DNA of 50,053 bases from Planctomycetaceae bacterium (GTDB taxonomy: Bacteria; Planctomycetota; Planctomycetia; Planctomycetales; Planctomycetaceae), in NCBI GenBank assembly GCA_041398785.1, contig JAWKUA010000033.1, positions 1-50,053 on the forward strand, written 5' to 3'. Shown here piece by piece: positions 8,433-18,342 of this stretch. The notes under the pieces are model-generated. The model did no database searches. It was given only the letters and a program-made list of their open reading frames with translations, and was not told where the DNA came from. Every line of letters begins with the position of its first letter. Positions within the stretch are counted from its first letter, which is position 1. Position numbers and translations under genes: made by a program.

Positions 8433-9155
8433 ATGACCAGAAATGTGCCCTCAGACAGCCCCAACCCAGCGGACCGCCGGTCCGAACCGGCGGATGAAGA
8501 CCGCTTGTCGGAAGCTTCTGTTGACGACCGCTTTCGTGAGCTTCTGAAGCAGGTTCGCGACGGGACTCCGGGAGCGGCCGAGACGCTGGTTGACGAATAC
8601 GGTCCCTGCATCAGGCGAGCCGTGCGACGGCGCATCAATGCGAAATTGCGGGATCGCTACGATTCGATGGATTTCGCTCAATCCGTTTGGGCCTCTTTCT
8701 TCGGCCACCTATCCGTCGTTTCAAGCTTTGGTTCGTCAGGAGACCTGGTTGGCTACCTGACCAGAATGGCGTCCAATAAAGTCATTGACGCCGGTCGAAG
8801 AACAGCCGCTCGCCCGGAACGCAACTCACAGGGCAAGCCCGGTCACATTGAATCGGGGTTTGACTATCGGCGAAGTTTCGCGGAACCAACACCCAGTCAG
8901 AATGCTGTGGCCAAAGAGTGCCGAGATCTTCTCACAGATCAGCCTCAGTCGACTCATCGCCGAATGGTGGAAATGAAGATTGCCGGCGCGAGTCACCAGG
9001 AGATCGCCGCGTTTGCGGGAGTCTCGGAACGTCACGTTCGTCGAGTACTTCGTCGGATTGTCCGGAAAGAGTTCCCAACCAGCGGTCTTAGTCCCTATGA
9101 AGGCGAGACTCAGAGCGAAGAACACAGTACGGACGACGACTCGACTGACTGGTAA
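8433..9155 (+). CDS. ECF-type RNA polymerase sigma factor
   Basis: The 240-residue protein has a charged, disordered N-terminal tail of about 40 residues and then sigma-70 region 2 (ETLVDEYGPCIRRAVRRRI...DSMDFAQSVWASFFG), a short linker, and region 4 (HRRMVEMKIAGASHQEIAAFAGVSERHVRRVLRRI) containing the helix-turn-helix that reads the -35 element. There is no region 1 or 3, as expected for ECF factors. The next gene on the same strand encodes a membrane Ser/Thr kinase; ECF genes beside such kinases are a recognised planctomycete arrangement, with the kinase proposed to replace an anti-sigma factor. No anti-sigma gene is nearby. The C-terminal tail after region 4 is acidic and Ser/Thr-rich, so phosphorylation there is conceivable but is inference. 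Confidence 0.9.
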   Translation: MTRNVPSDSPNPADRRSEPADEDRLSEASVDDRFRELLKQVRDGTPGAAETLVDEYGPCIRRAVRRRINAKLRDRYDSMDFAQSVWASFFGHLSVVSSFGSSGDLVGYLTRMASNKVIDAGRRTAARPERNSQGKPGHIESGFDYRRSFAEPTPSQNAVAKECRDLLTDQPQSTHRRMVEMKIAGASHQEIAAFAGVSERHVRRVLRRIVRKEFPTSGLSPYEGETQSEEHSTDDDSTDW

Positions 9156-9617
9156 ACGGAGTTCCGTCCCTGCCCGTCTGCCCGGGACCTGCGTCCGGAC
9201 AGTTCGGCCACGCGACGTGCGGTTACCAGCCGAGTCGAACGAAATTCACTGCGGGCCCCAATTGTAAGGCGATCGGCAGGTGTAGATTTTCCTGGAAGCC
9301 GCAGGGCGCTAGCCCCGGTTTCTCTGTGAACTGAACCGGGGCTGGCGCATGGCGGCTTGCAGACTGGTAGTAACTCATCTGTCGCACGCCTAAGTTCGTG
9401 CAATATCATCGCGGCCACGGTAGCCTGTCTGCAGTCGACGCCGGTTTTCGCGGCATGTTGGTATCGCATTGTTTTGGATGTTGGACGGACACGGTTTTGC
9501 AACCCGTGCTGGAACCAATGGAAGTCACTCTGCAGATGGAAGCGCCTCACACGAAATCGGTTACCAGCAGCGTCAACGCTTTGCTGATCTCAATGCAACT
9601 CTGAGCGGACCATTCCC
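9156..9617. other. Gap between sigma factor and kinase genes with a REP-like palindrome
   Basis: No coding region is supported in these 462 bases. The only clear structure is the palindrome at 9297-9357. The gap is long for an operon, so the kinase may have its own promoter. Confidence 0.5.
9297..9357. repeat. Long imperfect palindrome (REP-like)
   Basis: The left arm 9297-9320 (AGCCGCAGGGCGCTAGCCCC then GGTT) pairs with the right arm 9334-9357 with about four mismatches around a 13-base loop. The inner 15 bases of each arm match with one mismatch. It does not resemble the repeats at 4103 or 15859 in sequence. Confidence 0.8.
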
Positions 9618-12077
9618 ATGCACGTCGCGACCGGCACGCCGGAACCACTGCCTCACGGTGGCATCGTTTCTGCGGAGCAGGCGAATGCGTTGGTAACGAA
9701 AATCGTTACAGCCGGCGACGACGTGGAGTTTTCCACAAAACAGATTCTGCAGCAGTGTCCGGAACTCCGGGAATTCCGCAGTTGTGTCCTCGATCTGGCC
9801 TACGAGGAATACTGCCGCAGGTGCGAAAACGGCCAGGCAGGCAGCGCTTCTGAGTTCGCCAACGGCTTCGGTTCACTCGGGCAGTCATTGCTGCACGTCA
9901 TCCGATTTGACCGATTCCTGCACGATCATCCGTCGATGGTCGACGAGATTCCGGAATCGTCCTGGCCGAAGCCTGGAGAATGCTATCTCGGAAAATTCGA
10001 CCTGGTGGAATCGCTCGGCAGTGGAGCGCTTTCGCGGGTCTTTCTGGCACGGCAGGCGGAACTCGGTTCCCGGCTGGTCGTCGTCAAAGTCTGCCTTCGA
10101 GGCGAACGCGAAGCGGATCTGCTGGGTAAACTGGAACATCCCGGCATCGCGCCGATTCATGGAATTGATCGCGATGAGGAAACCGGTCTCTCCGCGATCT
10201 GCATGCCGTTTCTGACACGGACCACGCTGTATGATCTGAGCTGTATGGCGGAACTGGCCAGCGCCCGCCTGGAAGTCCCCGAGAGCTACGATGCGGAAGA
10301 AGGAAAACGTCTGCAGGAAAAAATTGCCTGGCGGTGTCCCGACCTTCCTCCGGGCGATTTGCGGTGCTCGCATCTGCGAAAGATCCTGCAGACCGACAAC
10401 AGCAGAAGCGACACGCCGAGGAACCAGCACGCCGACGCAGTTGCAGGCCGGAAACCGGTCGCATCCAGTACCGGTATTCTGCCGGATTCCGCTCCGTTTT
10501 CGACGGTGCTGCTGCACTGGGGGGCGGCACTGGCCGATGCCCTGGCCTTCGCCCACGGCCGAAATGTGCTGCATTGCGATGTCAAACCGGGAAACATCCT
10601 TGTGATGCCCGATCTTTCCGTCAGCCTGCTGGACTTCAATCTCGCCTCGCAGCAGGACGACGAACACGCCGGTCCCATCGGCGGCACCATTCCATTCATG
10701 GCGTCGGAGCAGCTTATGAGGCTGACATCCGCGCCGGTTGACTGGCCTGACTGCACTCCCGCGACGGATGTGTTCGGATTGTGTGCCTCGCTGTGGTTCA
10801 TGGCGACGGGATATCCGCCGTTTGGCGTTCTGCCGAAGGAAACGCCGCAGATTGCGGCCGCAAAGATTCTGCTGGAACGTCAGCGAAACGGCGTCGGCGA
10901 TGAACAGATCCTGGCGGCTCGCAGACGACTGCCCGAATCCGTCATCGAGCTGCTGTTGTCCGGACTGAGCTTGGATCCGCAAAAGCGTCCGGAAATCAGC
11001 ACGGAACTGGCAGCCGGATTTCGACGACTGTTGCCGAAAAAACGATTTCACTGGTCGTGGCCGGCGTTCGCCGCCGTGACTGTGTGCCTGTCTACGCTGG
11101 CCGTGGCCGGACAACTCGCACTGAATCAGATTCCCGGACACGCGCTCTCGAATGCACCTGCCTCTTATTCCTCGTCCCGGGAACTGGCTGCCACCATGAT
11201 GGCCGAAGGTCAGTTCGCGCAGGCGGAACCTATCCTGCAGGACCTTGCCGCCGGGGCACCGTCAGATTCGGCAATTGCCGCGATGCTGTCCCGCTGCCGG
11301 ATCGGGCTGGCGGACTTCGCCGGTGCAGAACAGGCGGTGGCCCCTTTTGTCGATGCGGGCGGCAACGACGATTGCCGGTTTCTTCGTCTTTACGCCGAAA
11401 CCTGCCAGGTGCATGAATTCTTTGCTGCACCACGACAGGGCATGGCCACTCGGCTGCCCCAGCAGTCACTTCACTCCGAACAGGAAACCCGGGACGTCGC
11501 AGCCACCTGGGATCAACTGGTGCAGCGCTGGTCGTCGCCGTCGGCCGAAGACAGGTTTCGCGACTACCGGCTGCTGAATCTGGCATGGATTCAGTTTCAG
11601 ATGTCAAAGACGCAGGAATGCCGCGAGACCCTGCAGCAACTGCAGGTTCCACGTGATTCCGGAGACGGCTTCCGCAAGTCGCTGAACCGGCTGCGCGACA
11701 ATCTGCTGATTGAGGACTGTATTCGTGAAGGAAACGTGCCCTCCGCCGATCAGTTGAATTCGCTTCAGTCACGAGTCGCTGAACAGGGCGTGCGAGGCGA
11801 AGTTCTGCTGTTGGTTCATGCTCTGCTGGTTCAGGCGGATCGCACGGACCAGAATGGCACCGATGAGCAGCGCGATCTCCTGGTGAATCAGTACCTGGAG
11901 GTTCTGGAGGCGCACATCGGAATCGATATTGACCCGATCGAAGCCCAGATCGTCGGTGAATCGGAATCACTTTCCAGAACCGGCAAGTCGCGGGAACTGG
12001 CGACGCTCATGAAGCGGTCGCTGCGGCCGATCCCAACTCGCCTGGACAGAATTCTGGTTCTGCCGCAAGCGCTGTAG
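9618..12077 (+). CDS. Membrane Ser/Thr protein kinase with altered catalytic motifs and C-terminal TPR-like region
   Basis: The 819-residue protein has an N-terminal helical region (1-120), then a Hanks-type kinase domain: glycine loop GSGALSRVFLA (about 133-143), the ATP-binding Lys in VVVKV (about 156), and catalytic loop HCDVKPGNIL (about 319-328). The usual HRD is HCD, making it a non-RD kinase, and the metal-binding DFG is DFN (about 339-341). Asp of the catalytic loop, Asn of the loop and Asp of DFN are kept, so activity is still possible. An insertion of roughly 80 residues separates the hinge (FLTRTTLYDL) from helix E. A transmembrane helix (about 478-500) follows, then a helical region resembling TPR repeats, predicted to be outside the cytoplasm. 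It lies behind the ECF gene, which suggests a signalling pair. It converges with the next gene, with 30 bases between stops. Confidence 0.87.
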   Translation: MHVATGTPEPLPHGGIVSAEQANALVTKIVTAGDDVEFSTKQILQQCPELREFRSCVLDLAYEEYCRRCENGQAGSASEFANGFGSLGQSLLHVIRFDRFLHDHPSMVDEIPESSWPKPGECYLGKFDLVESLGSGALSRVFLARQAELGSRLVVVKVCLRGEREADLLGKLEHPGIAPIHGIDRDEETGLSAICMPFLTRTTLYDLSCMAELASARLEVPESYDAEEGKRLQEKIAWRCPDLPPGDLRCSHLRKILQTDNSRSDTPRNQHADAVAGRKPVASSTGILPDSAPFSTVLLHWGAALADALAFAHGRNVLHCDVKPGNILVMPDLSVSLLDFNLASQQDDEHAGPIGGTIPFMASEQLMRLTSAPVDWPDCTPATDVFGLCASLWFMATGYPPFGVLPKETPQIAAAKILLERQRNGVGDEQILAARRRLPESVIELLLSGLSLDPQKRPEISTELAAGFRRLLPKKRFHWSWPAFAAVTVCLSTLAVAGQLALNQIPGHALSNAPASYSSSRELAATMMAEGQFAQAEPILQDLAAGAPSDSAIAAMLSRCRIGLADFAGAEQAVAPFVDAGGNDDCRFLRLYAETCQVHEFFAAPRQGMATRLPQQSLHSEQETRDVAATWDQLVQRWSSPSAEDRFRDYRLLNLAWIQFQMSKTQECRETLQQLQVPRDSGDGFRKSLNRLRDNLLIEDCIREGNVPSADQLNSLQSRVAEQGVRGEVLLLVHALLVQADRTDQNGTDEQRDLLVNQYLEVLEAHIGIDIDPIEAQIVGESESLSRTGKSRELATLMKRSLRPIPTRLDRILVLPQAL

Positions 12078-12107
12078 CAATCGCTGATCCCGACGTATGT
12101 TCGATCG

Positions 12108-13266
12108 TCAGCGATCCTGCGCGTCGACTCGTTTGCCGGTCACCGTGTATCTTGTCGCGGGAGCGGTTCCCACGACGGAGGCCTGCCAAAAGGCGGCGCC
12201 CAACTGCAGGACTTCGACTTCCTTTCGAGTTCGGTTCAGTTTGACATCGAAGGTTCTGCCCAGCGCGACTCGGCGGTTGTCAAGACTGCCGAAGTAATGC
12301 CGCCGACTTCGCGGCGACTGGTCTCCCAGCGCGGGATCGACCGGGATCCACGTCCCGCCGGGGATCATGAATTCGGCCCACACGTGCCAGCCATCCACCT
12401 CGTCGCCCCAGAACCCGATGACGGGGCGCGCGGGAACTCCGGCGGCACGGCACACGGCGACGAACAGTGCGCTATAGTCGCAGCATTCGCCGCATTGTTC
12501 TTTCAGGCAAGAGGACGCTCCCTGCAGGCCGTTGACCAACTGGTAGCGAGTTCTGTCGATAACCCAGTCATACGCCGCGCGAGCCAGATCGTATGGCCGT
12601 GAATGTATTGCCTTCAACGCGTTCGCCTGCGTCCGGATCTGCTCATCGCGAACTTCAATCTTCGTTTCGGCGCGAGTAAACCGGCGGTAGTCTTCATCGA
12701 CGTCATAGTCGTCGAACGAATGCTGCGGCACCTTCGAGTGATCCGTCACGGTGGCCGACGAAGTTACCTGGTAGCTCACAGCAAAATCCATTGACTGATT
12801 GTGAGCCGGCAGCCCGCTTGCCGTTTGCAGCCGGGCAACGTTCAGCGTCCCGGTTGTGTCCGGTTGAATTTTCGCCCGATCGGGCTCCGTGACCAGCGAT
12901 GTCACTTTCTGACCGTAGCCGTCCTGCGGAACGGGCAGCCACAGTTCGATTGAAGTCAGGTCGCAGGTACCGTTGGTCAACGTCGCACGATGCTGAATCC
13001 GGCAGGTGACCGGATCGAAATGCCGGATGATACCGTCCGCGGACTCCGTGGCGTCTGCGTCGCGATTGTCGTTACGGACGTCATCGCCGGCCAGGGCCAG
13101 GGAACTCGCGACAGCACCGATCACAGCCGTTCCGGTGCGAGCCAGCATTCCGCGACGGCTGAGTCGATCGCGACTATGCCGCGAGCGGGGAACGACGAGG
13201 CTTCCAGACTCGCGGCGGCAAGAGTCGCGAAACGCATCAGTGTCCGCCGCGGCCGGTATGAACGGC

Positions 13267-13277
<11 letters not shown>
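12108..13277 (-). CDS. Transglutaminase-like (papain-fold) exported protein
   Basis: The 389-residue product has DRLSRRGMLARTG followed by a hydrophobic stretch, a Tat-like export signal preceded by a long charged region. The middle holds a transglutaminase-core domain with the Cys block EQCGECCDYSALF, the His block GWHVWAEF and the Asp block PVDPALGD, so the Cys-His-Asp triad is complete. Bacterial members of this fold usually act as proteases or peptide-modifying enzymes. The start is a TTG at 13277 with AGGGG 8 bases upstream; no other start in frame lies before the Tat motif. It overlaps the end of the oxidoreductase gene by 11 bases, so translation is probably coupled. Substrate unknown. 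Confidence 0.87.
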
Positions 13278-14667
<1,390 letters not shown>

Positions 14668-15167
14668 CAATCGACTTTCAAATGGAACCACCGGAACGGT
14701 CACCAGCCGTCGATTATAGCCGCGACGACACGCAAATTCTTACACGAACGTCCCGGATGACGAAATGCGTTGCTGACGGGATATCGACTTCTGTCGGCGA
14801 AGCGCCCGCGCACCCGCGTCCTTCCGAGCAGCGGCAGGGGGAGGTCGCACGAGCGGACCTATGTGCCGGAGAGCGAACGCGCATGCGACGGCCTGCCAGC
14901 GCAGCACGCCCTGCGCGGAGTTCCCTCCCCCGAACTTGCTTCGCTCGTTCGACCCCTCCCCGGTGGCCTTCGGCCGGGAGGGGTGCCGTGGAAGCTGCGC
15001 GTCCGCGCATGCACCTCTCCCCGCGCAGCGGCAGGGAGAGGTCGGGCCAGCGGAGCGATGCCCGGGAGAGGGCAGACCGCACACTCGACGTTCCGACAAC
15101 GCAGCGCGGTCAACGCGCGGACGTGCTCACGGAGCTGTGCAGTCTCCCGAACGCGCGGTCGCGGTGC
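14668..15167. other. Gap rich in GC palindromes
   Basis: No gene is supported. ORFs crossing this stretch in several frames are all low-complexity and reflect the repeats annotated at 14816-15075. Confidence 0.5.
14816..15075. repeat. Cluster of GC-rich palindromic repeats
   Basis: At least two hairpins are visible: ACCCCTCCCC (about 14952) against GGGAGGGGT (ends about 14983) around a GGTGGCCTTCGGCC centre, and ACCTCTCCCC (about 15012) against GGGAGAGGT (ends 15042) around a GCGCAGCGGCA centre. The phrase AGCAGCGGCAGGG(G/A)GAGGTCG occurs near 14830 and again as GCAGCGGCAGGGAGAGGTCG near 15025, so the unit is repeated within the cluster. Confidence 0.7.
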
Positions 15168-15698
15168 TCACCAGGGAGCTTCCGTCAGGTCCACGATCTG
15201 TGACGCGAGTCGAGTGACGGATTGCTGCTGAGCCGTTGCCAGGGAATGACCCAGTTCCGGGGCGAAGCTGACCTGTGATGACTGCTGCGCCAGAGTCTGA
15301 CTGATCGGAAACGTGTGCTGCTGCAGGATTCGACCGGTTCGACGGTCAATCCACGTGACTTTCGCTCCCAGCGTCAATTGCAGTTCGCGAGGATCGTCGA
15401 ACCTGGTTTCGCTCAGCACGTCCTTACGAATGTCGACGATGCGTCCTTCCAGAATCGTGTCGGCGGAATTTTCATCCGCCAGACGGTAGCTGGTGCGAGA
15501 CTGAATTTCGCGCTGGACGGCTTCCGTCAGCAGATAGTCCAGATTCCGTCGGAAGGAATCGGTCTGGAACACGGGTACATGAATCGTCCGGACTCCCTGC
15601 ACCGCGGACGGGCCGAGCATGTAGCCACAGCCGGCCAGCAGCGCTGTCGCCGCCGCAAGCAGAGCGAATGTCAACACTGCTCGATTCATCCGTGACAT
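15168..15698 (-). CDS. lptE: LPS-assembly lipoprotein LptE-like
   Basis: The 176-residue product has a lipoprotein signal (TFALLAAATALLAGC) and the mature protein begins CGYMLG, as in the LptE family (GCGYxL). The rest fits the small alpha/beta LptE fold: a VPVF block, a helix NLDYLLTEAVQREIQSR, a strand with ADTILEGRI, and a C-terminal helix with SVTRLASQIVDLTE. LptE plugs the LptD barrel that inserts lipopolysaccharide into the outer membrane. It follows recO and bamD on the same strand. A second Met at residue 4 (15689) is an equally good start. The family assignment is by pattern and position, since LptE sequences are weakly conserved. Confidence 0.82.
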   Translation of the reverse strand: MSRMNRAVLTFALLAAATALLAGCGYMLGPSAVQGVRTIHVPVFQTDSFRRNLDYLLTEAVQREIQSRTSYRLADENSADTILEGRIVDIRKDVLSETRFDDPRELQLTLGAKVTWIDRRTGRILQQHTFPISQTLAQQSSQVSFAPELGHSLATAQQQSVTRLASQIVDLTEAPW

Positions 15699-15741
15699 GA
15701 AGGAAAGTTCCCGCGAACGACGGGGAGCGAAGGTGGGACGC

Positions 15742-15784
15742 TGAGGTTTCAGATTTCAGATGTCAAATTTCAGATTTCAGATGT
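15742..15784. repeat. AT-rich short tandem repeat (TTTCAGA unit)
   Basis: The stretch repeats TTTCAGATTTCAGATGTCAA and close variants in tandem. It stands out against the GC-rich surroundings. A similar tract on the other orientation (AAATCTCAAATCT units) is at 22263-22313. Confidence 0.75.
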
Positions 15785-15858
15785 CCGGGAGGGCGAGAGT
15801 CTGCATTCCTCGAACCACGCCTGAAATATTACTTGTGTCCTGGCCAACGTGTTTTGAT

Positions 15859-15923
15859 GTGTGCCATCTGGCTGTGCAAGTGTGTAAAAGGTTGCAGACG
15901 CACTGGCACCGCCAGTGGCACAC
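15859..15923. repeat. Palindromic repeat with GTGTGCCA arms
   Basis: GTGTGCCATCTGGC (15859-15872) matches the reverse complement of GCCAGTGGCACAC (15911-15923) with one base of difference in length. Inside, CACTGGC-ACC-GCCAGTG (15901-15917) is a perfect short hairpin. It lies just beyond the stop of bamD. Confidence 0.75.
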
Positions 15924-15951
15924 GACGCATCAATTTTTGCCTGACGCAGCA

Positions 15952-17291
15952 CTAGAACTGCACACGACCGGGTCCGCCTGAGTCACTGACTGACTTTACT
16001 CGATGACCGGAACTTCCTGCAGGCGGATCAGGTTTCGGGAGCGAATCCAGGATGCGATCCATTTCGGGCAAGTCCGACAGGAGCCGGCGATCGATGATTG
16101 CCAGATTTCTGCGAGCCGCTTCGGCATAGCGAGTATCCGGGTATTCGCGAATAACGTTCAGACACGCCACCGCGACGGCTCGCGGATTGTCTTTCTTGTT
16201 CCAGTATTCCACCTGCGCCCAGGCTCGCTGAGCTTTCAGCAGGTACAGCTTGCCGAGTTCTTCCTTCAGTCGTTGCCGATCCTCCAGATCCGGAAACAAC
16301 TGCAGTGTCTGTTCCGTCAGCTTTTCGGCTCCGGACAGTGAGGTTCCGTCGTAATACGGTCCCTGGTACGACATCAGCTTGACGTGAGAGCCCAGCACGA
16401 AGGCGTCTTCCAGGTGAGGGCTGTCGGAATACTCTTCACGAAGAATCTGGAAGTAGCGATCCGCGTCGACGTGGTTCCCTTTTTAAGGTAGTACGACGCC
16501 GTCATCATCAGCGCGTCGTCGGCCAGCGGACCGGTGGGGTCATTCAGCCAGATCGACTTCAGCGCTGCGAGCGCTCGTCCCTGAGTATCAAACACCGGCC
16601 GCGACTTGTTGAAGAAGTTGGGCAGGATTCGGAACTTCAGCGTCGGGTCGCGCGAAGGCGGCGGTTCGGGCACGGAGCCCACTTCGGATTCCGCGCTGAC
16701 GGTGCGAATGGTGCTGCGAGTTTTCGGTTCAGCGATTTCCAGCCACGTCTGAGCGATCGTGAACAATTGACGCGTGACGGGTTCGACGTACCGTGTCGAA
16801 GGATAGTCTTCAAACAACTGATCGTAGGCGTCCTGAGCTTTCGCGTAGTGGTGCATCGCGACGTGGCATTCTCCCAGCCGATACTGGGCTTCCTCGCCGA
16901 TCGATGATTCCTTGTACTTTTTCGCGATGCGTCGATAAGCCTTCGCCGCGGAAGCGTAGTCTCCGGCTTCAAACTGCCGGCGAGCCAGGTCGACTTCGCG
17001 CCGGCCTTCGACTGAGTACTTCTCGCCTTCTTCCAGCGAGTTGGATTCCCGCTGCAGTGCTCGTTCCAGCGGCCCGCGAATCCCGTTGGTCGTCAGCGGA
17101 TTTGACATGGCGAACAGACCTTCGCGGTCCTCCGCCCGCCAGGACCGGCAGCCCGATGTTGACGCCAGCATCGCCAGAAGCATCAGCGGCACAGCGCAGC
17201 GCACCAGGCCGGCAGCAATCCGCGACAACCGTTGCCGGCTGCCACCGATTGCCGAATCCGTCCGGCAAAATGGCGTCGTGCGATGGAGCAT
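15952..17291 (-). CDS. bamD: BamD-like outer-membrane assembly lipoprotein (frameshifted as sequenced)
   Basis: Read with one frame correction the gene encodes about 446 residues. The N-terminus has a hydrophobic signal ending STSGC, a lipobox. TPR-like repeats follow: ARRQFEAGDYASAAKAYRRIA, EAQYRLGECHVAMHHYAKAQDAY, DYPSTRYVE; after the break come LREEYSDSPHLEDAF, DRQRLKEELGKLYL and REYPDTRYAEAARRN. This is the BamD/YfiO pattern; BamD helps the BAM complex fold outer-membrane barrels. The first frame ends abnormally after SYYLKKG, and the second frame opens immediately after a TAA. The switch maps to a run of five T (plus strand 16480-16484). One extra A in the message would restore LKKGNHVDADRYF. 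The start ATG directly follows the recO stop (TAAATG). Confidence 0.82.
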
Positions 17292-18041
17292 TTAGAAGTC
17301 AAGATACCGAAGTGTTCCGGGCTGCTTTCCCAGAATCCCGGTGATGGCGGATACCGCAAAGCGGTGACACTCGCCGGTCTGCTGTTTGGTAAGTGCCGGA
17401 CGATCGGTGGAAACAGATTCGTCTGACGTCATTTGTCGAAGGATCGCGATCGATGAACCGGAAATCGATTTTCCGGAGAATTCCGGTCGCCGGCAGGTTC
17501 CACAAATGACGCCGCCCTGGCTGACCCAGAAAGCAACGTTGTCCTGCACGTCGATCGGTTTTCCGCAGATACTGCATTCGAACAGGTTTGCCAGCACGCC
17601 GATGCATTGCAGCAGGCTGACTTCAAACTGCACCAGGGTCGTGGCCGAATCAAGCTGTTCGTCGGCAAGGTCATCCAGAGTTCGGACAGCCAGATCGAAC
17701 AGTTCCGGAGACGGGTCGTAGTCCTCGGTCAGCTTGCATAACAGATCGGCCACGTAATACCCGCCGTACAAAGACGTTAGGCTTCCGGAGGCCGGTCGAA
17801 AGCGTTTTGCAAGCCGTGCTTCCGTCAGTAAGTCCAGACTGGCGGACGACTTGCGAATGAACACTATTCGACATTGGGAAAGCAGGTCAAGAGCAGCATC
17901 GAACGAGCCCTTGAGCCGTTTGGCACCTTTCGCCAGAGCCGAGATCTTCCCGAATTCTTTGCTGAACAGCGTGACGACTCGGCTGGATTCGCTGAAATCC
18001 GCCAGCCGAATCACGATCGCTTCCGCCTTCTCCATCGACAC
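17292..18041 (-). CDS. recO: DNA repair protein RecO
   Basis: The 249-residue product begins EKAEAIVIRLADFSESSRVVTLFSKEFG, the RecO OB-fold N-terminus, followed by AKGAKRLKGS and the helical core. Near the C-terminus a four-Cys zinc site is present (CSICGKPID...GGVICGTC). RecO loads RecA onto SSB-coated single-stranded DNA together with RecR. The frame is open up to 18302, but AGGAG (18049-18053) lies 7 bases before a GTG at 18041, giving the best start; an ATG six bases further in is a close alternative. The upstream extension has no RecO character. bamD starts immediately after this gene's stop, so the two are translated together. Confidence 0.93.
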   Translation of the reverse strand: MSMEKAEAIVIRLADFSESSRVVTLFSKEFGKISALAKGAKRLKGSFDAALDLLSQCRIVFIRKSSASLDLLTEARLAKRFRPASGSLTSLYGGYYVADLLCKLTEDYDPSPELFDLAVRTLDDLADEQLDSATTLVQFEVSLLQCIGVLANLFECSICGKPIDVQDNVAFWVSQGGVICGTCRRPEFSGKSISGSSIAILRQMTSDESVSTDRPALTKQQTGECHRFAVSAITGILGKQPGTLRYLDF

Positions 18042-18342
18042 GCAAATGCTCCTGTAAGTGCGCCGGTAATCTGCGGGGTTTGAGTCGTTTCTAATCGCAG
18101 TTGAACCCCACCGTCGTTCAAGTCCTCCGTGTGAGTTACGCATTATCCCCTCGCCCGCGATGCGGGAGAGAGATTTTTCTCCGTCGAAGCCGTCAGAGGC
18201 AGAATAACACAGGCAGTCAGTGACGCGTTCGCTGAGTGAACGACATTTCGGCGTCTGACCTGCCGCGCCGGAATTCTCGTTTGGACTTCCGTTCGCGGGC
18301 AATCAGCACGCCGGTTGTTATCGGCGACGATTCGCTGCGGTT
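18042..18342. other. Divergent intergenic region between recO and the DUF2071 gene
   Basis: These 301 bases should hold two divergent promoters. Apart from the recO ribosome-binding site I see no repeat or hairpin that I can support. Confidence 0.4.
18049..18053 (-). promoter_or_regulatory. Shine-Dalgarno deciding the recO GTG start
   Basis: AGGAG on the minus strand is 7 bases from GTG 18041 but 13 from ATG 18035, favouring the GTG. Confidence 0.7.
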
